Shown here: positions 1-6,748 of the stretch, piece after piece
Layout of the letters: every line of letters starts with the position of its first letter
Position numbering within the stretch: position 1 is the first letter of the stretch
Program-made: the position numbers and the translations under genes
Origin: Cytophagaceae bacterium
GTDB taxonomy: Bacteria > Bacteroidota > Bacteroidia > Cytophagales > Cytophagaceae
Assembly: GCA_021151805.1 (NCBI GenBank)
Contig: JAGKWN010000148.1
Location: 1 to 8,315, forward strand
DNA length: 8,315 nt
Direction of reading: 5' to 3'
Notes under the pieces: generated by a model
Told to the model about the DNA's origin: nothing
Seen by the model: the letters and a program-made list of their open reading frames with translations, nothing else
Database searches by the model: none

Positions 1-141
1 TCCGGCTGTTAAATTTATTAATATCAACATTTCTGATTTAGTGGTAATTATGATATGGAAAAACTAAATTATATAAAATAAAAAGTTTTGAATTGTGAAA
101 AATATATTATATGCGATGTAATAAAACAGGCAGTATTCAAT
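1..141. other. AT-rich intergenic stretch, no gene recognised
   Basis: This stretch is very AT-rich and has stop codons in all frames. The only open frames are tiny, and the one that runs on from position 88 simply passes antisense through the 3' end of ahcY. I found no convincing promoter, RNA gene or repeat. It is probably the spacer between the ahcY terminator and a gene outside the window. Confidence 0.6.
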
Positions 142-175
142 AAAAAAAACTCCGGTTGCTATAACCGGAGTTTTA
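142..175 (-). terminator. Rho-independent terminator of ahcY
   Basis: A perfect 9-bp stem (positions 149-157 with 163-171) has a 5-nt loop (158-162) and a GC-rich core, CCGG. Read on the minus strand it is followed by eight T residues in a row, and it starts about 28 nt after the ahcY stop codon. A-T pairs extend the stem at its base. The plus-strand reading also ends in a T-rich tract broken by AG (TTTTAGTTTT), so the hairpin may work in both directions and block transcription entering from the left. Confidence 0.9.
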
Positions 176-199
176 GTTTTATAAGTAACAAACAAGAAT

Positions 200-1507
200 T
201 TAGTATCTGTATTCGTCGTTTTTGTATGGGCCATCTACTTTTACACCGATGTAAGCAGCCTGATCAGGAGATAAAACGTCTAATTCAACATCAATTTTAG
301 CCAAATGTAAACGTGCTACTTTTTCATCCAGTGATTTAGGTAAAGTATATACCTTATTTTCATACTTAGATGAATTTTCCCATAATTCTAACTGAGCAAT
401 TACCTGGTTAGAGAATGAGCTTGACATTACAAATGAAGGGTGACCTGTTGCACAACCAAGGTTAACCAAACGGCCTTCAGCAAGAATGATTACATCATGA
501 CCATCAACATTGTAAATATCAACCTGAGGCTTAACAGTAACTTTTGTTGAACCGTAGTTTTTGTTCAACCAAGCCATATCAATTTCATTGTCGAAGTGAC
601 CGATGTTACAAACGATCGCTTTGTCTTTCATTGATTTGAAATGCTCGCCAGTAATGATGTTTTTGTTACCTGTAGCAGTAACAACGATATCTGCACGTTT
701 AACAGCGTCAGACATTTTCTTCACTTCATAACCGTCCATAGCAGCCTGTAATGCACAAATCGGATCGATTTCAGTAACAAGTACACGAGCACCAGCACCT
801 CTTAATGAAGCAGCAGATCCTTTTCCTACGTCACCGTAACCAGCTACAACAGCAACTTTACCAGCCATCATAACATCAGTAGCACGACGGATACTGTCTA
901 CTAAAGATTCTTTACAACCGTATTTGTTGTCGAATTTAGATTTAGTAACTGAATCATTGATGTTGATTGCAGGCAATACCAATGTGCCATTGCGCTCTCT
1001 GTCTTTCAGACGAAGTACGCCAGTAGTTGTTTCTTCAGAGATACCACGGATATCTTTTACCAATTCAGGGAAACGGTCTAATACCATGTTTGTTAAATCA
1101 CCACCATCATCCAGGATCATGTTCAATGGTTTGCGATCTTCACCGAAGAATAATGTTTGCTCAATACACCAGTCAAATTCCTGCTCGTTCATACCTTTCC
1201 ATGCATAAACAGAAATTCCTGCAGCAGCAATAGCAGCTGCAGCATGATCCTGTGTAGAGAATATATTACAAGAAGACCAGGTAACCTCAGCACCTAGTTC
1301 GATCAATGTTTCGATCAAAACGGCAGTCTGGATTGTCATATGCAAACAACCTGCAACACGCGCACCTTTTAACGGTTTTGAAGGGCCGAATTCTTTACGG
1401 ATTGACATTAGACCTGGCATTTCAGCCTCCGCTAATTCAATTTCTTTTCTTCCCCACGCAGCAAGTGAGATGTCTTTTACTTTGTATTTTACAAATGTGT
1501 CTACCAT
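200..1507 (-). CDS. ahcY: Adenosylhomocysteinase (S-adenosyl-L-homocysteine hydrolase)
   Basis: This cytosolic, NAD-dependent enzyme reversibly splits S-adenosylhomocysteine into adenosine and homocysteine, which relieves product inhibition of SAM-dependent methyltransferases. The 435-residue product is full length. Visible motifs are CLHMT (H56), the DDGGD substrate loop (133-137), SEETTTG (157-163), the substrate and NAD region VTKSKFDN (187-194, with K189 and D193), the Rossmann motif GYGDVGKG (223-230) and CNIGHFDNEID (300-310). The C-terminal YKNDEYRY supplies the lysine and tyrosine (K429, Y433) that reach into the NAD site of the neighbouring subunit. It lacks the roughly 40-residue insertion after DDGGD found in mycobacterial and plant forms, so it is the short, animal-like version. 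The ATG at 1507 gives the expected N-terminus. Any SD is weak: AAGGA lies too far upstream, about 15 nt. The gene has its own promoter and terminator, so it is probably monocistronic. Confidence 0.97.
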   Translation of the reverse strand: MVDTFVKYKVKDISLAAWGRKEIELAEAEMPGLMSIRKEFGPSKPLKGARVAGCLHMTIQTAVLIETLIELGAEVTWSSCNIFSTQDHAAAAIAAAGISVYAWKGMNEQEFDWCIEQTLFFGEDRKPLNMILDDGGDLTNMVLDRFPELVKDIRGISEETTTGVLRLKDRERNGTLVLPAININDSVTKSKFDNKYGCKESLVDSIRRATDVMMAGKVAVVAGYGDVGKGSAASLRGAGARVLVTEIDPICALQAAMDGYEVKKMSDAVKRADIVVTATGNKNIITGEHFKSMKDKAIVCNIGHFDNEIDMAWLNKNYGSTKVTVKPQVDIYNVDGHDVIILAEGRLVNLGCATGHPSFVMSSSFSNQVIAQLELWENSSKYENKVYTLPKSLDEKVARLHLAKIDVELDVLSPDQAAYIGVKVDGPYKNDEYRY

Positions 1508-1539
1508 TTTTTTAGAAATTTTCCTTTTTGATAATTGTA

Positions 1540-1571
1540 CAAATATAATTTATAAACCCTTGAAGTTCAAA
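1540..1571 (-). promoter_or_regulatory. Bacteroidota-type sigma-70 promoter for ahcY
   Basis: On the minus strand, TATATTTG (1547 down to 1540) matches the Bacteroidota -7 consensus TAnnTTTG exactly. TTTG (1571 down to 1568) lies upstream as the -33 element, with a 20-nt spacer. Transcription would start near 1533, giving a leader of about 25 nt before the ATG at 1507. That is too short for a riboswitch, so no SAH- or SAM-sensing leader is indicated. The match is seen directly in the sequence; activity is inferred. Confidence 0.7.
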
Positions 1572-1662
1572 TGTTGTTTCAAAATCGAAAAATTTGGTTT
1601 TTTATTCTATTTGGAAGGTCTTGTTTAGATTTTTTTACTTAAAATGTTGTAAAAATGCTTCT

Positions 1663-2769
1663 TTAAAAGACTTTCTTTTGCCCGGGCATATGATTATTCA
1701 TTTGTTGCTGCATAAAATCAACCTGCTCTTTGAGAAGTCTGAATGGATTAAATCTAAAACCGGCAAAAATCTGATAAGTGATTTGTGTGCCTTGGTTATA
1801 AACCGGAGTGTATTGCTGATGATAGCTTTCTCCGCCGGCATTGAGACTGCATCCTGTAAAAAAAGACCTGCCATTGTAACCAATTGCAAATCTGCTTTCC
1901 CAGCCAATAATAAGGTTGTTCTGGGTATTGGATACTTTGGCAGTATAAAAATCTGTTGTGATTTTCGAGCCCAGATAACCCATATAAGGCGTTAAACCCA
2001 GAGACAGATAAAAATATTTCCGGATTACAAAGACGTATCTGTAGCCTATGCCCAAATTTATTTCAAAGTTGTTTGAACGTTGTGTGGTTTGTGTGGGTGA
2101 AGCTTCGGATTTATCATTCATAATGTAAAAGCGGTATTTCGACAATACGATGAAGCCTCCTGTACTCTTTAATTGGCGGTCTGTCTGCGTGGATAATGCC
2201 CTTAATGACAATCTCGGATTAAAGGAATAGCCACTTGAGCCTTCAAACCCGGTATATTTCAGATTTGGAAACTGTACATATGGATCACCAGTTTTCCAGG
2301 ATGTATTATAATCTTTCGTATTATTTAAAAAATATCCCCTGACACATGAATATCCTACAGATTGAAAAAAATGTCTGAAAATTAATTCCATACCCAAAGC
2401 AAATTCTTTGGTTTTGCCTTTAGATTCAATATCCCCGTTTCCGGGCAAAAAATCAGGTGCAATCCGGAAGCTTCCTGATATAAATCTATAATTAAATCCA
2501 AACCTGGCATATGTTGCAGTATTTGGATAAAGCTCAATAGGCGGTGCCGAAGGTGAAATCACAGTAAAGGTTTCAGTTGCATTGTTTATTGATGCTTTGA
2601 TGCCTAAATAGTTATCCATTCGTTCAATATATCCATTTTCAACTTCTTCCTTTAATGAGTCTTTTAATTGGGCATAAGAAGTTAATGGAATAACAATAGC
2701 CAGTACCAGCATTGTTAGCAAACGCAATACAGAAGTATCAGACGGAAAAATATTGGTTAATATATTCAT
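1663..2769 (-). CDS. Secreted beta-barrel protein, DUF4421-like
   Basis: The role is unknown; it is probably an outer-membrane beta-barrel. The 368-residue product begins with a signal peptide: a hydrophobic run at about residues 16-30 followed by SYA, with likely cleavage before Q34. After a short charged segment (DSLKEEVENGYIERMDNYLG), the rest alternates aromatic and hydrophobic residues as in transmembrane beta-strands. Strand-like stretches include ATYARFGFNYRFISGSFRI (85-103), INLGIGYRYVFVIRKYFYLSLGL (237-259) and YQIFAGFRF (332-340). YPNTATYARFGFNYRF and the later SFNPRLSLRALSTQTDRQLKS (182-202) recall the pattern I know from DUF4421, a Bacteroidota family of uncharacterised barrels; this assignment is from memory. 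A tail of about 28 polar residues follows the last strand. The ATG at 2769 lies 29 nt after the birA stop, so the two are probably cotranscribed. A second possible start is M20, which would leave a very short signal peptide. Confidence 0.75.
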   Translation of the reverse strand: MNILTNIFPSDTSVLRLLTMLVLAIVIPLTSYAQLKDSLKEEVENGYIERMDNYLGIKASINNATETFTVISPSAPPIELYPNTATYARFGFNYRFISGSFRIAPDFLPGNGDIESKGKTKEFALGMELIFRHFFQSVGYSCVRGYFLNNTKDYNTSWKTGDPYVQFPNLKYTGFEGSSGYSFNPRLSLRALSTQTDRQLKSTGGFIVLSKYRFYIMNDKSEASPTQTTQRSNNFEINLGIGYRYVFVIRKYFYLSLGLTPYMGYLGSKITTDFYTAKVSNTQNNLIIGWESRFAIGYNGRSFFTGCSLNAGGESYHQQYTPVYNQGTQITYQIFAGFRFNPFRLLKEQVDFMQQQMNNHMPGQKKVF

Positions 2770-2798
2770 TTTCTCAAGTAAGCCCCTGAAATCATTTG

Positions 2799-3560
2799 TT
2801 AACGAAACCGCACTTCTTTAAACTGATACCTACTAATCTTGCCGGACTCTTTTTCAATAACTATGGTTCCGTTGTGTTCAACATTTCTGATATATCCCAT
2901 AAAATCGCCTTCCGTATCCTGATAGGCGTGCAAGGTATTGAATGCATATAAACTTTCCAGATACAGTACCAATAATTTTTCCTTATTATCTGCAATAAGC
3001 ATGAGGTAATAAGCTTCAATCGATTCGCCCAGATGCTCCAGCACCTGCTGCAAAGAGAAGCCCTGGCCGCATTCAAGCATCATGGACGTTGCTGCTGGCA
3101 ACTGAAAAGACGTCTGGTTAACATTTAATCCGATTCCCATAACAATAGAAGAAACCAGCTCGCCGCGAAGGGAATTTTCGATCAGGATGCCACAAACTTT
3201 TTTATCTTCGATGTAGATATCATTGGGCCACTTTACGCTGATTTTTTTTTCGGGAAGAAAATGCCGCAGCGTTTTTGCTATCGCTAAAGAAGCTACTATA
3301 TTTAAGTAGAAGGAATCGGCGATGGGTAGGTGTTCCGGATATAAAATCAAAGAAAATGTCAGGTTGGCCTGGGGTTCACTATGCCACGAATTTCCTTGCT
3401 GTCCGCGGCCGGCAGTTTGCTCGTTTGTAATGACAATCAAACCATTAACAGCCATTTTGCTTCTGATAAGCAAGCCCGCTTCTGTATTGGTTGAATGACA
3501 GCTTGGCAGAAAGTGGATACTTTTACCCGTGAATTTGGTATTGGCTAAGTTATTGTACAA
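2799..3560 (-). CDS. birA: Biotin--[acetyl-CoA carboxylase] ligase, TTG start, no DNA-binding domain
   Basis: This enzyme activates biotin with ATP to biotinyl-AMP and attaches it to the acceptor lysine of biotin carboxyl carrier proteins, which supports fatty acid synthesis. The 253-residue product has the catalytic core followed by a small C-terminal SH3-like domain (about 217-253). Motifs are SCHSTN (20-25), the biotinyl-AMP loop GRGQQGNSW (51-59, the family GRGRxGR site), KWPNDIY (110-116), KKVCGILIE (120-128, with the likely catalytic lysine at K121) and GIGLNVN (142-148). There is no N-terminal helix-turn-helix, so it is a group I ligase that cannot act as a repressor in the way E. coli BirA does. 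No ATG occurs in frame before M36, which lies past the STN motif. An in-frame stop sits at 3600-3602. TTG at 3560 gives the usual N-terminal length and is the best start; ATT at 3566 is a poorer option. It is divergent from rsfS. Confidence 0.93.
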   Translation of the reverse strand: MYNNLANTKFTGKSIHFLPSCHSTNTEAGLLIRSKMAVNGLIVITNEQTAGRGQQGNSWHSEPQANLTFSLILYPEHLPIADSFYLNIVASLAIAKTLRHFLPEKKISVKWPNDIYIEDKKVCGILIENSLRGELVSSIVMGIGLNVNQTSFQLPAATSMMLECGQGFSLQQVLEHLGESIEAYYLMLIADNKEKLLVLYLESLYAFNTLHAYQDTEGDFMGYIRNVEHNGTIVIEKESGKISRYQFKEVRFR

Positions 3561-3609
3561 TGAAATTCTTAATTTTAAGTTAAATTTCGGTAAATAGTAT
3601 CAAATTCGG
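3561..3609. promoter_or_regulatory. Divergent promoter region between birA and rsfS
   Basis: Only 49 nt separate the two divergent start codons, so both promoters must lie here or reach into the coding sequences. On the plus strand, TAAATTTC (3581-3588) is one base from the TAnnTTTG -7 box, but no well-spaced TTG lies upstream. On the minus strand, TTTG (3604 down to 3601) and TAACTTAA (3582 down to 3575) have an 18-nt spacer, with two mismatches in the -7 box. The two candidates overlap, so the promoters might compete. Both matches are weak. Confidence 0.35.
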
Positions 3610-3987
3610 GTGATAGAAACAAAAAATAAAACGAAAAAAGCATCATTGGCGGACTTGATCGTTGAGGGAATGCAGGAAAAAAAAGCTCAGAACATCACTG
3701 TAATTGACTTAAGAAAATTAAAAGAGGCTGTAGCGGATTATTTTATCATTTGTTCTGCAAATTCAGATACCCAGGCAGATTCTATTCATGACTCAATCGA
3801 CGAAATCGTTTTTGTAAACCAGAAACTACATCCATGGAGGACAGAAGGGGACAAACAGAAGGAATGGATTATTGTTGACTATGGAGATGTGGTTGCACAC
3901 ATTTTCAGAAAAGATAAAAGACCCTTTTATAACCTTGAAGAGTTATGGGGCGACGGGATCATTACCAAAATTGAAAATTTAGATTAG
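3610..3987 (+). CDS. rsfS: Ribosome silencing factor RsfS (GTG start)
   Basis: RsfS (Iojap/YbeB family) binds protein uL14 of the large ribosomal subunit and blocks joining with the small subunit, lowering translation under nutrient limitation. The 125-residue product has the usual family length. Conserved stretches are VADYFIICSANSDTQ (41-55), WRTEGDKQKEWIIVDYGDVVAHIF (76-99) and RPFYNLEELWGD (104-115). The GTG at 3610 is chosen because a stop at 3595-3597 closes the frame just upstream and the next ATG (M21) would remove the first helix; an ATT at 3604 is the only other option. It is the first gene of a dense five-gene run, 26 nt before ftsH. In many other phyla this gene sits beside nadD instead. 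Confidence 0.95.
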   Translation: MIETKNKTKKASLADLIVEGMQEKKAQNITVIDLRKLKEAVADYFIICSANSDTQADSIHDSIDEIVFVNQKLHPWRTEGDKQKEWIIVDYGDVVAHIFRKDKRPFYNLEELWGDGIITKIENLD

Positions 3988-3998
3988 TATTTATTCTT

Positions 3999-4004
3999 AA
4001 AGGA
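3999..4004 (+). promoter_or_regulatory. Shine-Dalgarno-like site for ftsH
   Basis: AAAGGA lies 9 nt before the ftsH ATG at 4014. It is the clearest well-placed ribosome binding site in the window. The other genes start with little or no SD, which is usual in Bacteroidota. Confidence 0.55.
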
Positions 4005-4013
4005 TAGAAATAT

Positions 4014-6092
4014 ATGAGTGTACCAGAGGATCAAAAAAAGAAGAAAAGTCCAATACCTAATCCATCACAAAAAACAAATTATCAGATTTTCCTGATTAGC
4101 ATACTAATATTGGTTGTTGCGGCTATCGCATTCTTCAGCAATAATGGTGGTGCACACAAAGTGACGAAGAATAAATTTTATGATATGGTTTTGAAGCATG
4201 ACGTCGAAAAGATCATGCTTGTGAACGATCGTATCGTGGAGATCACTTTGAACAAGGAAGCTATTGAAAGCGGCAGATATGACGACTTGCTGAAAAGAAA
4301 CAAGAGTCCGCTTTCGGGCATGTCTTCCGGGCCTCAGTTCCAGTTTGAGATACCACGTTCATATGACCTGGAAGATAATTACGAGAAGTTTTTAAATGAA
4401 CATAAAATCCCTGAAAAGGAACGTGTGCATATTGAAGTGGATAGCGACAGGGCTGAAGTTACGAGCCAATTGTTCCAGCTTGCATTCTGGATATTAATAT
4501 TTGTCGGCAGCTGGTTTTTATTCAGACGTGTATCTGGCGGTGGTGCAGGTGGACAGATTTTCAATATCGGAAAATCCAAAGCAGCATTGTTTGATCAGGA
4601 CAATAAAGTAAAAATAACATTTGCAGATGTAGCAGGTCTGGATGAAGCAAAAGAAGAAGTGAAAGAGATTGTTGATTTCCTGCGCTTCCCGACAAAGTTC
4701 ACCAAGCTTGGTGGTAAGATACCGAAAGGCGCATTATTGGTAGGCCCTCCGGGTACTGGTAAAACATTGCTTGCGAAAGCTGTTGCCGGTGAAGCAGGTG
4801 TGCCGTTCTTCTCTTTATCAGGTTCTGATTTCGTAGAAATGTTTGTAGGGGTAGGTGCTGCACGTGTGCGTGACTTATTTAAACAAGCGAAAGAAAAAGC
4901 TCCTTGTATTATCTTCATTGATGAGATTGATGCAATCGGTCGTATGAGAGGCAAAGGTGGTCCAATGCCGGGTTCAAACGACGAGCGTGAAAATACATTG
5001 AACTCACTATTGGTTGAGATGGATGGTTTCGGAACAGATTCAGGTGTGATCATTCTGGCGGCAACCAACCGTCCGGATGTATTGGATGCTGCATTGCTTC
5101 GTCCGGGTCGTTTTGACCGGATGATCAGTATTGATAAACCGGATATCGTTGGCAGAGAGCAGATCTTTAAAGTGCATTTGAGACCATTGAAACTGGGACC
5201 TGATGTAGATGCGAAGAAAATTGCTGCACAGACTCCAGGCTTTGCAGGTGCTGAGATCATGAACGTGTGTAACGAGGCTGCATTGATTGCTGCCCGCAGA
5301 GATAAAACGGAAATTGATATGCAGGATTTTCAGGATGCGATTGATCGTGTAATCGGTGGTCTTGAAAAGAAAACAAAAATCATTTCTCCGGAAGAAAAGA
5401 AAATCGTTGCTTACCACGAAGCTGGTCACGCAGTGGCAGGTTGGTTCCTGGAGCATGCAGATCCATTGGTGAAAGTAAGTATCGTGCCTCGTGGTATTGC
5501 AGCTTTAGGTTACGCGCAGTATTTACCGAAAGAACAATTCCTATATACGGTTGAACAATTAACGGATGAGATGTGTATGGCACTTGGCGGCCGTGCTGCA
5601 GAAGATATCATCTTTGGTAAAATTTCTACCGGTGCACTAAGCGATCTTGAACGTATTACGAAAATGGCGTACGGCATGGTTTCCATCTACGGTATGAACG
5701 ATAAGATTGGAAACATTTCTTTCTACGATTCCAAAGGCGGCGAGTATTCATTCAATAAACCATACTCTGAATCAACAGCACAAACGATTGATGAAGAAGT
5801 GCGCAATATTGTAAATGAGGCATATCAGAGAACGAAGAAATTGTTGATGGAGAAACATGCGGACCTTGAAATTGTAGCGAAGCAATTGTTAGAGAAAGAA
5901 ATTCTTTTCCAGACAGATCTTGAAAAACTGATCGGCAAACGCCCTTTTGAAGCAGAAACAACTTATCAGGCATTTACAAATAAAGTAGATTCCCCTCAGC
6001 CAATGCCGGATGTCATTCCTGATCCTGCTAAGCAGGAAGGTAATGAAGGTTCGTCAACGTATTCAAGAAACGAAGGTAATTACAATAAATAA
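4014..6092 (+). CDS. ftsH: ATP-dependent zinc metalloprotease FtsH
   Basis: FtsH is a hexameric inner-membrane AAA+ protease that unfolds and degrades damaged membrane proteins and some regulatory cytosolic ones. The 692-residue product has a lysine-rich cytosolic N-terminus, a first membrane helix (about 24-42), a periplasmic domain (about 43-150) and a second membrane helix (about 153-170). A glycine-rich linker leads into the AAA domain, with Walker A GPPGTGKT (244-251), the pore motif MFVGVG (276-281) and Walker B IIFIDEID (299-306). The second region of homology (351-369) carries arginine fingers R363 and R366. The peptidase domain has HEAGH (468-472) and a likely third zinc ligand, D544, in ALSDLE. 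All key residues are present. The periplasmic domain, over 100 residues, is longer than in E. coli. The last 50 or so residues are polar, rich in P, Q, N and S, and poorly conserved in type. The start is supported by an SD. The LUD gene follows after 8 nt. Confidence 0.98.
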   Translation: MSVPEDQKKKKSPIPNPSQKTNYQIFLISILILVVAAIAFFSNNGGAHKVTKNKFYDMVLKHDVEKIMLVNDRIVEITLNKEAIESGRYDDLLKRNKSPLSGMSSGPQFQFEIPRSYDLEDNYEKFLNEHKIPEKERVHIEVDSDRAEVTSQLFQLAFWILIFVGSWFLFRRVSGGGAGGQIFNIGKSKAALFDQDNKVKITFADVAGLDEAKEEVKEIVDFLRFPTKFTKLGGKIPKGALLVGPPGTGKTLLAKAVAGEAGVPFFSLSGSDFVEMFVGVGAARVRDLFKQAKEKAPCIIFIDEIDAIGRMRGKGGPMPGSNDERENTLNSLLVEMDGFGTDSGVIILAATNRPDVLDAALLRPGRFDRMISIDKPDIVGREQIFKVHLRPLKLGPDVDAKKIAAQTPGFAGAEIMNVCNEAALIAARRDKTEIDMQDFQDAIDRVIGGLEKKTKIISPEEKKIVAYHEAGHAVAGWFLEHADPLVKVSIVPRGIAALGYAQYLPKEQFLYTVEQLTDEMCMALGGRAAEDIIFGKISTGALSDLERITKMAYGMVSIYGMNDKIGNISFYDSKGGEYSFNKPYSESTAQTIDEEVRNIVNEAYQRTKKLLMEKHADLEIVAKQLLEKEILFQTDLEKLIGKRPFEAETTYQAFTNKVDSPQPMPDVIPDPAKQEGNEGSSTYSRNEGNYNK

Positions 6093-6100
6093 TCTTCTTA

Positions 6101-6748
6101 ATGGCTCTTAATCCTTCCAAAGAAGCAATTTTAAAAAGAATTCGTCAGGGACTTACCCGTAGAAACACGCTACCGACTGAACCGAATTTTACAGCAGATA
6201 TTTATACAAAGTCTGAAGAAGAAGACTTGTCTGTGATATTTGCGCACCAGTTTCTGCACCACAAAGGCGAATTTTACTTTGTAGAAAACGAAACGGAATT
6301 GTGTGCAGAAATTTCTAAGGTAGCTTCCATAAAGGGATTCAAAAATATTTTTGTCTGGGAGAAAGCATTGATCGACATGCTTTCTCCTTCGGCATTATCA
6401 TTTGAAACAAGCGAGAAAAATTTTACAGAAGCTGGTGTTGGGATCACAACCTGTGATGCATTGATTGCGCGTACAGGTAGTGTACTGATTAGTTCGGCTG
6501 AATTATCAGGAAGACGTTTATCCATCTATCCGCACATTCATGTGGTGATTGCAAAAACATCACAGTTGGTCTACGATATAAAGGATGGCCTGGAGAAAAT
6601 GAAAGCACAGTACGGAGCAAACCTGCCTTCTATGATTTGTCTGGAAACAGGGCCGAGTCGTACGGCTGATATTGAGAAAACACTTGTGTTGGGTGCGCAT
6701 GGCCCAAAAGAATTACTAGTCTTTTTAATCGATGATTCGTCAAATTGA
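6101..6748 (+). CDS. LUD-domain protein, LutC/YkgG-like, without LutA or LutB
   Basis: The 215-residue product belongs to the LUD (DUF162) family, whose best-known member LutC is part of the LutABC complex for L-lactate oxidation. The N-terminal 30 residues are basic and helical, as in LutC. The conserved C-terminal half shows GVGITTCDALIARTGSVLI (112-130), SGRRLSIYPHIHVVI (136-150), TGPSRTADIE (183-192) and LGAHGPKELLVFLI (197-210). These match the family's AxTGT, GPSrTaDIE and GxHGP signatures, with S replacing the second T in the first of them. There are no signal peptide or membrane segments, so it is probably cytosolic. LutA and LutB are absent from the window, so a role in lactate use is not supported here and the function is open. 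It starts 8 nt after ftsH with no SD, and its last 17 nt overlap lpxH, which implies cotranslation. Confidence 0.9.
   Translation: MALNPSKEAILKRIRQGLTRRNTLPTEPNFTADIYTKSEEEDLSVIFAHQFLHHKGEFYFVENETELCAEISKVASIKGFKNIFVWEKALIDMLSPSALSFETSEKNFTEAGVGITTCDALIARTGSVLISSAELSGRRLSIYPHIHVVIAKTSQLVYDIKDGLEKMKAQYGANLPSMICLETGPSRTADIEKTLVLGAHGPKELLVFLIDDSSN

Noticed and set aside
88..300. 70-codon plus-strand frame at the left end
   Set aside because: It runs through the ahcY terminator and antisense to the ahcY 3' end, and its product resembles no known protein.
1508..1539. SAH or SAM riboswitch before ahcY
   Set aside because: The leader predicted from the promoter is only about 25 nt and AT-rich, with no room for a known aptamer.
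1629..1657. Inverted repeat after the barrel gene (TTTTTAC with GTAAAAA on the minus strand) as a terminator
   Set aside because: The stem is almost all A-T with a loop of about 10 nt, so it would be unstable. I cannot tell it from chance in this AT-rich spacer, and readthrough into ahcY remains possible.
1594..1995. 133-codon plus-strand frame opposite the barrel gene
   Set aside because: It overlaps the barrel-coding end in antisense; the minus-strand product has a signal peptide and a coherent strand pattern, while this one does not.
4595..5260. 221-codon minus-strand frame within ftsH
   Set aside because: It lies antisense to the AAA domain of a clear FtsH, and its serine-, proline- and isoleucine-rich product is typical of a mirror frame.
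6101..6748. A lactate-utilisation (lutABC) operon
   Set aside because: Only the LutC-like LUD gene is present; neighbours are ftsH and lpxH, and no iron-sulfur LutA or LutB is visible.
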